Below the pieces are notes generated by a model. The model saw only the letters and a list, made by a program, of their open reading frames with translations. It was not told the DNA's origin and did not search any database. From the IMG/VR virus record IMGVR_UViG_3300011445_000056, positions 1 to 32,093 of that record: a DNA stretch of 32,093 nucleotides; one strand, given 5' to 3'. The position numbers were made by a program, and so were the translations under genes. Shown one piece after another: positions 1 through 7,388 of the stretch (its first letter is position 1; every line of letters begins with the position of its first letter). The DNA is from a virus.

Positions 1-1607
1 CAGAACGGGATCGACAGGAGCGCGGTGCCGCCCAGGCGCAGCGTCAGCCCACCCGTGGGGGTCAACGTGATGGGCCCGCCAGCTTCGTTGTAGACGCTGA
101 CCAGCGCGTTCTGCGCCATCGAGGGGATGGTGAAGTTGCCGAACAGCACGCAGCATTGGCCGCGCTTGTACTCAACGATTGCGCCCAGGTCTTTCCAGCC
201 CACTTCGATACTGTTGTAGTAAAGGTAGCCCTCGTAGCCCGTCTCGACAGCACCAACCCCGCCGCCACCGGGGGTGAAGATCGCGCCTCCACCTTCGTTG
301 ATGTGGAGGGCTGCAATGATGCCGCCCCCATAAACCGAAATGGTGCCGCGGTGCTGTGCAGCGAAGAAGGCGTAGCCCAACTGCATGCGGTACAGGACAT
401 TGCCCGATGCTTCACCGACGCTGATCTGCTTGGCGTCGGCGGCGCTGCCGGGGGTCGTATTCGGGACCACGCCCAGCTTGCCGCCGTAGTCGCTGGCGGC
501 GGTGCCGAAGGTGACGTTGGTCGTCTGCCACGCCCGCATGACCTGCGTCTCGACGTTGGCCGCGAGCACGCTCAACATGAAGCCTGCGTTGTTGTTGTCG
601 CCGCCGTGGAGGACTCGCCATGTAGGCCCAAGGTTCACGGTGGCCCAACCCAACCTGATGCCGCCATGGGGCGTGAAGACGCCGCCACCGGAGTCGTGGA
701 AGGCGCTGAAGTAGGGGTTGCCGACGCCCGCGTCGCCCAGGCTGACGGTCAACAGGTTGGGGCTGACGGCGTTGAGGTTGTTGCCGACAGCGAGGCGCCC
801 GGCGCTGTTGAGATACATGCGCGGGGTGGGCGCGAAGCTGCCACCCGCTGGCAGTGTGTCGTTGTTGTAGAAGACGATGTTGCCGCCATGCATCTGGATC
901 ATCGCGGACGTCGTCACGGTAGCGTCAAGCTGCCAGTTGCCGCCACCGATGGGCTTCGCGCCCGCGTTGAACTGCAAGCCCCCAGCCCCAGGCAGTTGCC
1001 CGATGTGGCCCTTGATCGCGCCGTCGCCGTCGATGCGAAGCGCCGCGTTGTTGCCGCCGAACTGGAACAGGTTGGTGAGCAGCAGCGGCAGGCCGAAGCC
1101 CGTATTGATCGCCAACTGGCCGGTCATCGTGCCACCGGCAATCGGCACGTAGCCCCCGACTGGGGGCGGCGGGATCGGCACCCCGGCCACCACCAGGGCG
1201 CCCCCGATGACGACGTCGCCGGTCACCCCGAGACTGCCGCTGAAGCCGCTGTCGCCCGTGACGTCGATGCCGTCGGGGCCGATCACGGCAGAGCCGAAGA
1301 CGTTGATGCCGTTGGCCGTCCAGGACTGCACCGTCGTGCCCAGGATCGACATCGACACGACGCCCGTGCCCTCGCGCCACAGGCCTGAACCAGTTTCTGC
1401 GCTGAAGGCGAAGGCGGGCAGGGCTTCGGTGCCGTCGGCCAGCCGGAAAGGCGCCACCATGCCGCCGCTGCCGTAGCGGTCCAGGCTGTTGGTGATCGCC
1501 TGGGCTACATCGTCCATCGTCGTGTTCGCCCAGGCCGACGAAATGACGGTGTTTGGGACGACGGGCGGCAGGGGCAGGGTGTAGTTGCCGGTGATGCTGC
1601 GGGGCAT
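1..1607 (-). CDS. Tail-fibre-like / tail protein (C-terminus beyond window)
   Basis: An open frame of 535 codons runs from an ATG at 1607 off the left edge with no stop, so the protein is incomplete. The N-terminus (PRSITGNYTLPLPP, then a WANTTMDDVAQAI stretch near residues 25-40) resembles the N-terminal anchor segment of many phage tail-fibre or tail-appendage proteins. The rest is Gly/Asn/Thr-rich, beta-prone sequence with repeated short G-G-N-rich turns, as expected of a fibre shaft or receptor-binding beta structure. No chaperone domain or catalytic motif is visible in the part present. The start follows GGAGA with 5 bases of spacing. It lies downstream of the internal virion genes, the usual place for a podovirus tail fibre. 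The fibre role is inferred from layout and composition; that it is a virion protein is fairly secure. Confidence 0.7.
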   Translation of the reverse strand, partial: MPRSITGNYTLPLPPVVPNTVISSAWANTTMDDVAQAITNSLDRYGSGGMVAPFRLADGTEALPAFAFSAETGSGLWREGTGVVSMSILGTTVQSWTANGINVFGSAVIGPDGIDVTGDSGFSGSLGVTGDVVIGGALVVAGVPIPPPPVGGYVPIAGGTMTGQLAINTGFGLPLLLTNLFQFGGNNAALRIDGDGAIKGHIGQLPGAGGLQFNAGAKPIGGGNWQLDATVTTSAMIQMHGGNIVFYNNDTLPAGGSFAPTPRMYLNSAGRLAVGNNLNAVSPNLLTVSLGDAGVGNPYFSAFHDSGGGVFTPHGGIRLGWATVNLGPTWRVLHGGDNNNAGFMLSVLAANVETQVMRAWQTTNVTFGTAASDYGGKLGVVPNTTPGSAADAKQISVGEASGNVLYRMQLGYAFFAAQHRGTISVYGGGIIAALHINEGGGAIFTPGGGGVGAVETGYEGYLYYNSIEVGWKDLGAIVEYKRGQCCVLFGNFTIPSMAQNALVSVYNEAGGPITLTPTGGLTLRLGGTALLSIPF

Positions 1608-1628
1608 TTTCGTCTCCAGTAATTACTG
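1608..1628. repeat. Divergent TTTCGT repeat copy overlapping a 12-bp palindrome
   Basis: TTTCGTCTCCAGTAATTAC (1608-1626) merges with the perfect palindrome CAGTAATTACTG (1617-1628). It fills the gap between the internal virion gene and the tail-fibre-like gene and includes the SD GGAGA on the minus strand. Confidence 0.6.
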
Positions 1629-3149
1629 ACGCAGGGCCGCGATGATCGCGGTGCGGACCCGGTCACTGTACGGTGCCAGCAGCCGCTGCAATTCGGTGCG
1701 CCCCAGCGCGAGGTTGGTCCCGGTGCGGCTGTAGAGCGCCGCCGCTGGCAGGCCCGCCACGAGGCCCGACAACAGGTGCGGGATGCTCTGCATGGCCGCA
1801 CGCCCAGCGGTCTGGCTGTCGGCCACCGTGGGCGTCGTCAGTTCGACGGCGCGACTGATCAGCGGATCGTCAGCCGTGCGCGTGACGTCGGTGCCTGCCT
1901 GCTTCGCCATCGCCTTCTCAAGCGCCCGTGGAGTCGCCAGCCGATCAGCGCGGGTGCTCGCGGCCTTGTTGACCGGGATCAGGTTGCGGTAGGCCCGGTT
2001 GGCCGTCCGCAGCAGATGCACATGCTCGGGCGCCATGCCCTGCTCCAGGCCCCCGCGCAGCGCCAGCTTGATATCGACCAGCGCCCCCGACAGGGCGCGA
2101 TCCGACGGCGAAGCCATGTGCCCGCTGTAGTCGCGTGCCAGCTTGCCCAGTTCACTGTCCAGGGCCTTGAGGCCCTGCCCGTCGAGGGCCGCGTAGTTGG
2201 CGAAGTTGTTGTCCCACAGGCCTTGCAGCGTCCTGACGGCGTCGGGCGTCAGTTGCGGGTTCTGCACCGCACGGTTGTAAGCTGCGGCTGCATCCATGAT
2301 CCCTTCGGGGTTGGCGCGCAAGTGCGGCACCGCCGCGTCGTACAGCGCCGACGCCGCTTGGTTGGCGTTGCGAATCACCTCGCCGCTGTTGCGCCCGGCA
2401 GGCAGCGGCGTTTCAGCCCCAAGGCCAAAGGCCCGGTTGACCACGCGCCCCTGGACATCCTCGACGCCGCGCCGCTGCGCGTTCTGGATCACCTCGCCCG
2501 CCACCGGCACGCTGGTCAACTTCTGCTCCATCGCATTGACGGCGCGGTTGCCGGTGGCCTGCCCAGGCGTCAGGTAGACGCCCTGATCCATCAATTCGGT
2601 GGCCTCCCGCGTGGGCGCCATCACGCCCCGGGTGGCCGCATGCAGCACGCCGCCCAGGCCACCGCCCAGGGCTGCTTGGCCCGCCTTCTTGAGCAGGAAG
2701 GTGCCGGTGTCGTCGCCCGCATCGGTGGGCGCCAGCGCAGCCTGGAGCGCACCGCTGCCGACGGCCCCCGACATGCCCGTGCCGCCCGTCAGCAGGTTCA
2801 TGGGGCTGGCGACGTTGCCCGCCATGCGGGCCCAATCGACGCCTTCGGGGGCCTTGTACTCAGCGTCCCGCTGCTTGACGTAACCCTCCATGTCGCCTTC
2901 GATGCCCAGGCCCTTGCGGATCGCGCCAGGGACGCCCGTGCGCTCCATGATCTGAGCGGCGCCCACCACCGGGTCCATCATCCCGGTGCCGATGCGCGAG
3001 ACACGGTCCTTGACGACGTCCCACTGATCCTTCGGAGGCTCGGGCGTCTTGGGCGCACGCGATGCGTTTAAACGCCCTTGCAGGTCTTCCTGTGTCGTCC
3101 CTTCCGGGACGTTCTGAATGATCGTGCCATCAGGCATGCGGACGTCCAT
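1623..3149 (-). CDS. Putative internal virion / DNA ejection protein
   Basis: A 508-aa protein. The N-terminus (MDVRMPDGTIIQNVPEGTTQ, then DLQGRL) is the short PDGT-I-NVPEGTT module often found at the front of phage internal virion (ejection) proteins. The middle is Ala/Gly-rich with a hydrophobic glycine-rich segment around residues 110-175 (GALQAAL, GGGLGGVLHAATRGVM) that could insert in a membrane. The rest is predicted helical. A second hydrophobic patch lies near the C-terminus (HLLSGLVAGLPAAALYS). It starts 3 bases after the stop of the gene at 3153-4622, and its TAA stop lies inside a 12-bp palindrome. An ejection role rests on position between tail hub and fibre and on composition; no enzymatic motif is seen. 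Confidence 0.55.
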   Translation of the reverse strand: MDVRMPDGTIIQNVPEGTTQEDLQGRLNASRAPKTPEPPKDQWDVVKDRVSRIGTGMMDPVVGAAQIMERTGVPGAIRKGLGIEGDMEGYVKQRDAEYKAPEGVDWARMAGNVASPMNLLTGGTGMSGAVGSGALQAALAPTDAGDDTGTFLLKKAGQAALGGGLGGVLHAATRGVMAPTREATELMDQGVYLTPGQATGNRAVNAMEQKLTSVPVAGEVIQNAQRRGVEDVQGRVVNRAFGLGAETPLPAGRNSGEVIRNANQAASALYDAAVPHLRANPEGIMDAAAAYNRAVQNPQLTPDAVRTLQGLWDNNFANYAALDGQGLKALDSELGKLARDYSGHMASPSDRALSGALVDIKLALRGGLEQGMAPEHVHLLRTANRAYRNLIPVNKAASTRADRLATPRALEKAMAKQAGTDVTRTADDPLISRAVELTTPTVADSQTAGRAAMQSIPHLLSGLVAGLPAAALYSRTGTNLALGRTELQRLLAPYSDRVRTAIIAALRQ

Positions 3150-3152
3150 GAC

Positions 3153-4622
3153 TCACCTCGACTTCGGCAGCGAGTTGAAGTCCACCACGGCGCCAGCAGG
3201 CGCCGGGGCGGGGGCGGGGGCCGCGCCTGGGGCTGCGGGTGCTGCGGGTGGCTGGAGCCCGGTGCGCTCGGCCACGGCCCGGTTGGCGGCTTGACCCCAG
3301 CGCGAGCGGGCGTCGTCGGCGTAGGCCCTGGCGCCCTGCAACTTCTGCATGACCAGTTCGATGTCGTCCTTGTCGGGGTTGATCAAGAAGCCCTGGGCGC
3401 GGTGCGCTTCGCCCTGCGACTGCGCCGCGCCGTACAGACGCGACATCTCCATCGCCGCGTCACGCACGAAGTTGACCCGCAGCGCCTTGGCATCCGGGGT
3501 CATGCCCACCGCCGTCTGCACGGCTGACTTGCCCATGATGCCGGGCACCCAGTCGGCGGCTGTCGCGCCGAAGCCGAAGGCCGTCGGGTTGGCCTTCACC
3601 TTGTCGAGCATGGTCGAGGCGCTGGCAGCGGCCTGGGCCAGTTCCGTCGTCGCCGTGACGTTCTTCTCGTGCTGAACCTTCGGGATCACAGAGCCCTGGT
3701 GCGGTGCGTACTGGGGCTGGCCGTTGGCGTCGAAGCCCGTGCGGACCCAGGCAGCACCCCGCTTGTCGCGGACAACCTCATTGCCCGTCTTGGAGTCCAC
3801 ACCCTCAAAGTCGGCCTTGCCGGGGCCGCTCGCACCGGCAGCGCCCGCCACGATGCCAGCGGTCATCATCGCCGTGCCGCGCTGGTACTCCCAGCCTTCC
3901 TTCTTCAGCCGCTCGATTTCCTTGGCAGCGGCGAGCTTGGCAGCGCGGGTGGCCGCGCTGTCGATCACGCGCTGGTGGGCCGTGATCTGCGCGTTGATCT
4001 GCTTGAGCTTCAGTTCCTGCGCGTAGCCCGGGTCTTCGATGAAGCCCGTCTCGGTCATCTGCCCGCCGTGAACCTTCATAGGCTCCTTGGCCGCTGCCGC
4101 CTGCTTGAGGAAGTGCCCCTGGACCGGGGCGAAGTCCTGCCCCGCCCGCTGCGCCGCCAGGGCCAGCATCAGTTGGGTGGTCCCGCCCTGGGCCCGCTTG
4201 TCGTACGCCGCCTGGGCGCCCGTCATGTCGGGCGGCTTCATGGCCTCCTGCAACTGGCCGTACAGGGCCTGCTGCCGGGCCTCCAGGGGGTCGAGCGCTT
4301 CAGAGGCTCCAGGAGGCGCCGCAGGAGGCGCTTGGCTACCAGGGGTGCTTGGCGGTCCCGATTGCGCCGCCACGGCCCTGGGAAGGGCCTGCGCGGGGGC
4401 CTGCGGCGGCTGGGGAGGCTGCACGGGCGGCTGGACCGGGGGTTGCGGCTGGACAGGCGGCTGGGGCGGCGCCTGGGGCGGCATCGCCGTCGGCATCGGT
4501 GGCCGGTCAGCCTGCTCACCCCGCAGCGCAGCGGCCTGCATCGTCATGCGCTCGCGCCGGGCTGCTTCGGCTGGCGTGACGTTGGGATCGCCGAACAGGT
4601 AGGAGAACAGGTCTTGGGCCAT
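3153..4622 (-). CDS. Putative internal virion protein with proline-rich N-terminal region
   Basis: A 489-aa protein. Residues 1-40 include FGDPNVTPAEAARRERMTMQ. Residues of about 40-100 are an extreme Pro/Gln/Ala tract with PP-QPP repeats. The remainder is Ala/Lys/Gln-rich, mostly helical, with a Lys/Glu coiled-coil-like patch near 215-245 (KLAAAKEIERLKKEG). The C-terminus returns to Pro/Ala (APAPAPAPAG). An SD-like AAGGA lies 8 bases before the ATG. It is followed after 3 bases by the gene at 1623-3149. Low complexity, helix content and position suggest an internal virion or ejection protein. The family is not recognised with confidence. Confidence 0.5.
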   Translation of the reverse strand: MAQDLFSYLFGDPNVTPAEAARRERMTMQAAALRGEQADRPPMPTAMPPQAPPQPPVQPQPPVQPPVQPPQPPQAPAQALPRAVAAQSGPPSTPGSQAPPAAPPGASEALDPLEARQQALYGQLQEAMKPPDMTGAQAAYDKRAQGGTTQLMLALAAQRAGQDFAPVQGHFLKQAAAAKEPMKVHGGQMTETGFIEDPGYAQELKLKQINAQITAHQRVIDSAATRAAKLAAAKEIERLKKEGWEYQRGTAMMTAGIVAGAAGASGPGKADFEGVDSKTGNEVVRDKRGAAWVRTGFDANGQPQYAPHQGSVIPKVQHEKNVTATTELAQAAASASTMLDKVKANPTAFGFGATAADWVPGIMGKSAVQTAVGMTPDAKALRVNFVRDAAMEMSRLYGAAQSQGEAHRAQGFLINPDKDDIELVMQKLQGARAYADDARSRWGQAANRAVAERTGLQPPAAPAAPGAAPAPAPAPAGAVVDFNSLPKSR

Positions 4623-4632
4623 GACAGTGTCC

Positions 4633-5190
4633 TTACTTGCCGACTCCAGAGCGCTCGCGCAGATCGGCGAAGGCCTGATCGCTCTTGCGGGTCAGCGCGG
4701 CCTGATCCTCGTCGGCCTGCTGGGCCTTGTAGGCGCCGACGCCCGTGTTGGCGAGCGCGCCCAGCATCTCCAGCGGGTGCTGGGCGACCTGCATGCGCCC
4801 GGCGTTACGCATCTGGCCCATCTGCCCGCCCTTGCGAAGCTGCTCGACCAGCGCCCGCTTGCGGGCAATCTCGGCGTGCTGGGGCTGGAGCCCGCCCATC
4901 GTCGTCAGGTAGTCGAGCATCAGTTGATCCTGATTCGGCTGTCCGGGCGGCGGCGGCGCGGTGCCGGGCACCTGACCCTGGCCCGCGATGTCGGGGTTGC
5001 CGCCCTGCGGCGGCATCGCCCCAGGGCCCATGCCGGGGTTCATCTGCGGGCCCATCGGCTGGCCCATGCCGGGCGGCATCGGGGGCATGCCGCCGCCACC
5101 GGCCACGGGGCCAGCCATGCCGGGGATGCCGGGACCGGCCTGCTGCTGGAGCATCTGTTGCAGGTCGAAGGGGAGGGGTTGACCGTTCAT
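4633..5190 (-). CDS. Gly/Pro/Met-rich virion-region protein, unknown
   Basis: A 185-aa protein. The N-terminal half is almost entirely Gly, Pro, Met and Gln (GPM, PGMG and PPMPPG repeats, about residues 15-85). The C-terminal half is a charged helical region (KRALVEQLRKGGQMGQMRNAG, then a segment with ANTGVGAYKAQQADED). The start ATG overlaps the TGA of the PAPS-reductase-family gene (ATGA), so the two are probably translationally coupled. It is 11 bases upstream of the proline-rich virion gene at 3153-4622, with which it shares composition. No known domain was recognised. It may be a small structural or linker protein. Confidence 0.6.
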   Translation of the reverse strand: MNGQPLPFDLQQMLQQQAGPGIPGMAGPVAGGGGMPPMPPGMGQPMGPQMNPGMGPGAMPPQGGNPDIAGQGQVPGTAPPPPGQPNQDQLMLDYLTTMGGLQPQHAEIARKRALVEQLRKGGQMGQMRNAGRMQVAQHPLEMLGALANTGVGAYKAQQADEDQAALTRKSDQAFADLRERSGVGK

Positions 5191-5870
5191 GGCAGGACTC
5201 CAATTTCTGTGAGGACATCATCGCGCCAGCGGGTGACCAGCGCGTTTACACGGTGCCGCTGCGCGGCGGGGAGGTTCTCGATGCGGCGATGGTTGTCGTC
5301 CAGGTAGGCGGTGCAGTCCCAGCAGTCGCGGCTGGTCTTCTCGCCATCCTCGTAGCCTGGAGGCACCAGATCGGGCCGGTGCTCGGCCACGTAGCGCCAG
5401 ACCATCTCGCGGGTCCAGTCATGAATCGGGAAGCGGTACATCACGCCGTCAACCACGATGCCGTCGTTGGCCGGGTCGCGCAGCTTGTCGTCGTCGCGCT
5501 GGCCCCGGTAGATCACCGTCGCGCCCATGCCCCGGCTGGTCTGCTCCAGCGGTTGCCAGATCGCCCGGTTGCAGCACGAGAAGGAGTCCTGGTAGCGAAT
5601 GTCCTTCGCGCCCCGGATCATCTGCCCCATGAACGTCCAGCGCAGCGGCACGACATCGACGGGGTGGCCGTACTGCTCGATGTCGCGCTCGGTACGCACG
5701 CTGACGAAGACGATGGCCGGGAAGGCCTCGCGCACCTTGTTGAGGTAATCGACGGTGCTGCCGTAGGCGCCGTCGGTCAGCACCGAGACGACATGCAGCC
5801 CCGGTTCGTCCTGCAACAGCAGCAGGCACGCCAGAGAGTCGAGGCCACCGGAGAACTGGAGGATTTTCAT
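5187..5870 (-). CDS. PAPS reductase / adenine nucleotide alpha-hydrolase family enzyme
   Basis: A 227-aa protein. The N-terminal strand-loop FSGGLDS (residues 6-12) is the PP-loop that binds the pyrophosphate of ATP or PAPS. Further family marks are TDGAYGS near 32-38, RGQRDDDKLR near 122-131, and PIHDWTREMVWRYV near 148-161, which matches the PI-WT-DVW-Y segment of PAPS-reductase-like proteins. Cysteines C99/C100 and C183-x2-C186 could bind metal or an Fe-S cluster. Known members reduce PAPS or APS or activate substrates by adenylation; the substrate here is unknown. The gene sits inside the virion operon. It starts 2 bases after the gene at 5873-6958 and overlaps the next gene by ATGA, so it is expressed late with structural proteins. 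This is odd for a metabolic enzyme but has been seen in other phages. Confidence 0.85.
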   Translation of the reverse strand: MKILQFSGGLDSLACLLLLQDEPGLHVVSVLTDGAYGSTVDYLNKVREAFPAIVFVSVRTERDIEQYGHPVDVVPLRWTFMGQMIRGAKDIRYQDSFSCCNRAIWQPLEQTSRGMGATVIYRGQRDDDKLRDPANDGIVVDGVMYRFPIHDWTREMVWRYVAEHRPDLVPPGYEDGEKTSRDCWDCTAYLDDNHRRIENLPAAQRHRVNALVTRWRDDVLTEIGVLP

Positions 5871-5872
5871 GG

Positions 5873-6958
5873 TCAGAAGGCCGTCGCCGCAGCGCCCGCG
5901 AGCGTGCCGATGCCGCTCATAAGCCCCTGGCCCTGGGCCTGCTTGGCGTTGAAGGCGTCCATCGATGCGTTGTACTGCTGGCCCGCCGCGCCCGAGTAAT
6001 CGACGCCCCCGGCTGAAGTGCTGGTGTTGAAGTTGCTGAACTGCGGCGAAGCGACCTGCTGCCCCGACATGAAGGCATTCAGTTCGTTGAGCGGCATCTG
6101 CCGGGCAAGCTGTTGCTCTCCGATCTGCTGCTGGCGCAACTGGTTCTGGTAATTCGCCTGGGTCAAGTCCTGGCCGAAATTCTGCTGGTTGGCCGCGAGG
6201 TTCTGGCCGAAGCCCTGGGCTTGGGCCTGATTCTGGAACTGACCCGCGCCCATCAGTTCGTTGAACCCCTGCTGCCGGTTCTGCATGCCCATGCCGTGTA
6301 AACGCGACATCTCGCTGCCGCCCATCTCCAGCGCGTTGAAGCGCTCGCGGGACTGCTGGTCACCCAGGCGCTGCTTCTCGCGGTTCCACTGCTCGCTGCC
6401 ACGGGTCAGGCCCATGCCCGCCAACTGGCCCTCCAGGCCTTCCTGGGCCTGCTGGTGCTGCGGCTGCATGCGGTCGAACAGGGCCCCCTCGATGCGCTGG
6501 CGCTCGGCGGCGTCGGCGCTGGGCATCGCGCCCAGCGACTGGGTATCCAGGCCGCTCATGAGGCCCTGGCCCGCGCCGCCCGTCTCGCGGGCCATCGGCA
6601 CGGCACCGGCCTGCTGCAAGCCCGCCCAGTCGAAGTCCTTGGACACGGCTTCGTTTGCACGGCCCAGCATGCCGCCTGCCGTGTTCATCAGGCCGGTCTG
6701 GATGCCCATCTGCTGGTCGAGCGCGGCCTGCTGCTGCGGCGACAACTGGGTGCTCTGCGACCACTTGTTGACCGCCTTGCCCGTGGCCGGGTCGATCACC
6801 GACTGCGACTGCCACGACGTCTTGTTGCCGTACATGTCGGTCTGGTCGGGCCGATTCGCCCAGTCGGCGCTGGTCTGCGCCTGCTGGCTCGATGCGGCTG
6901 TCGCCTCGGCAGCGGCCTTGTAGTCGGGTGCTGGCGGCGGCTTGGATTTCTTGCCCAT
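5873..6958 (-). CDS. Gln-rich virion protein (GKKSKPPPAPDY family)
   Basis: A 361-aa protein beginning GKKSKPPPAPDYKAAAEATA, a start often seen in a conserved phage protein placed between tail-hub and internal virion genes. The next segment (RPDQTDMYGNKTSW, residues of about 35-50) is also typical of that family. The remainder is Gln/Asn/Met/Gly-rich helical sequence (QQQAALDQQMG; NRQQGFNELMGAG). The last 30 residues are Gly/Ala-rich (GLMSGIGTLAGAAATAF) and may be amphipathic or membrane-active. The start follows GAGGAG. It is downstream of the GNAT-like gene with a 10-base gap. A structural, possibly ejected, role is inferred; its biochemical function is not known. Confidence 0.6.
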   Translation of the reverse strand: MGKKSKPPPAPDYKAAAEATAASSQQAQTSADWANRPDQTDMYGNKTSWQSQSVIDPATGKAVNKWSQSTQLSPQQQAALDQQMGIQTGLMNTAGGMLGRANEAVSKDFDWAGLQQAGAVPMARETGGAGQGLMSGLDTQSLGAMPSADAAERQRIEGALFDRMQPQHQQAQEGLEGQLAGMGLTRGSEQWNREKQRLGDQQSRERFNALEMGGSEMSRLHGMGMQNRQQGFNELMGAGQFQNQAQAQGFGQNLAANQQNFGQDLTQANYQNQLRQQQIGEQQLARQMPLNELNAFMSGQQVASPQFSNFNTSTSAGGVDYSGAAGQQYNASMDAFNAKQAQGQGLMSGIGTLAGAAATAF

Positions 6959-6968
6959 GTGAGGCTCC

Positions 6969-7388
6969 TCAGTGCGTGCGCCGGGGCGCGATCCACTTGC
7001 AATTCTCGCGCTTCATGCGAAGCACGAACAGCGAGCCATCGGGGTGCGCCCCCTCAAGCTCGACCACCACCTCAAACCCCAGGCGCTGGTCGATGTCGAG
7101 CGCGACGTCGTTGCCGCTCGGCACGAAGGCCAGCACCTGATTGCAGCCCATCACCCGGAACGGGTAGTCGAAGGCGGCGTGCAGCACGGTCTTGTCGAGC
7201 CAGCCGGGCTCGCCCGCCATGTGCATGACGACGCTCGCGCCGTTGAACCCGTCGTAGGCGACGACGCCGCGCAGCGACTGGTCAACGAAGGACAAGCTGC
7301 CGATGGCCCTGATGTCGTACGAAGGCGTCAGGCCGATGCGCTCGCAGAGCCACTGCACCAGGGCGGCTTGGTCTTGCGTCGTGATCAC
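6969..7388 (-). CDS. GNAT-like acetyltransferase
   Basis: A 139-aa protein. The pattern is that of a small GNAT-fold protein: beta strands in the first half (RGVVAYDGFNGASVVMHMAG, residues of about 40-60), a central VLHAAFDYPFRVMGCNQVLAFVPSGN segment (about 68-93), the LGFEVVVELEGAHPDG strand-turn typical of the RimJ/RimL-like C-terminus (about 102-118), and the ending LRMKRENCKWI. Such short GNAT-like proteins are common in podovirus tail regions. The acceptor is unknown. The GTG start overlaps the TGA of the tail-hub gene (GTGA), implying coupled translation. The acetyl-CoA loop is not sharp, so it might be a structural relic of the fold. Confidence 0.65.
   Translation of the reverse strand: MITTQDQAALVQWLCERIGLTPSYDIRAIGSLSFVDQSLRGVVAYDGFNGASVVMHMAGEPGWLDKTVLHAAFDYPFRVMGCNQVLAFVPSGNDVALDIDQRLGFEVVVELEGAHPDGSLFVLRMKRENCKWIAPRRTH

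Noticed and set aside
156-1388. 410-codon open frame on the plus strand opposite the fibre gene
   Set aside because: Shadow frame: the minus-strand frame reads as a coherent beta-rich fibre with a good SD, while this one is Val/Ala/Asp/Arg low-information sequence.
3066-3073. GTTTAAAC as a restriction site of interest (PmeI) subject to host restriction
   Set aside because: Phages tend to avoid restricted sites, while this family is strongly enriched, mostly in the GTTTACAC form that PmeI does not cut.
3669-5999. 776-codon open frame on the plus strand
   Set aside because: It is antisense to four well-supported minus-strand genes, has Arg/His/Leu-rich composition typical of high-G+C shadow frames, and no SD or domain.
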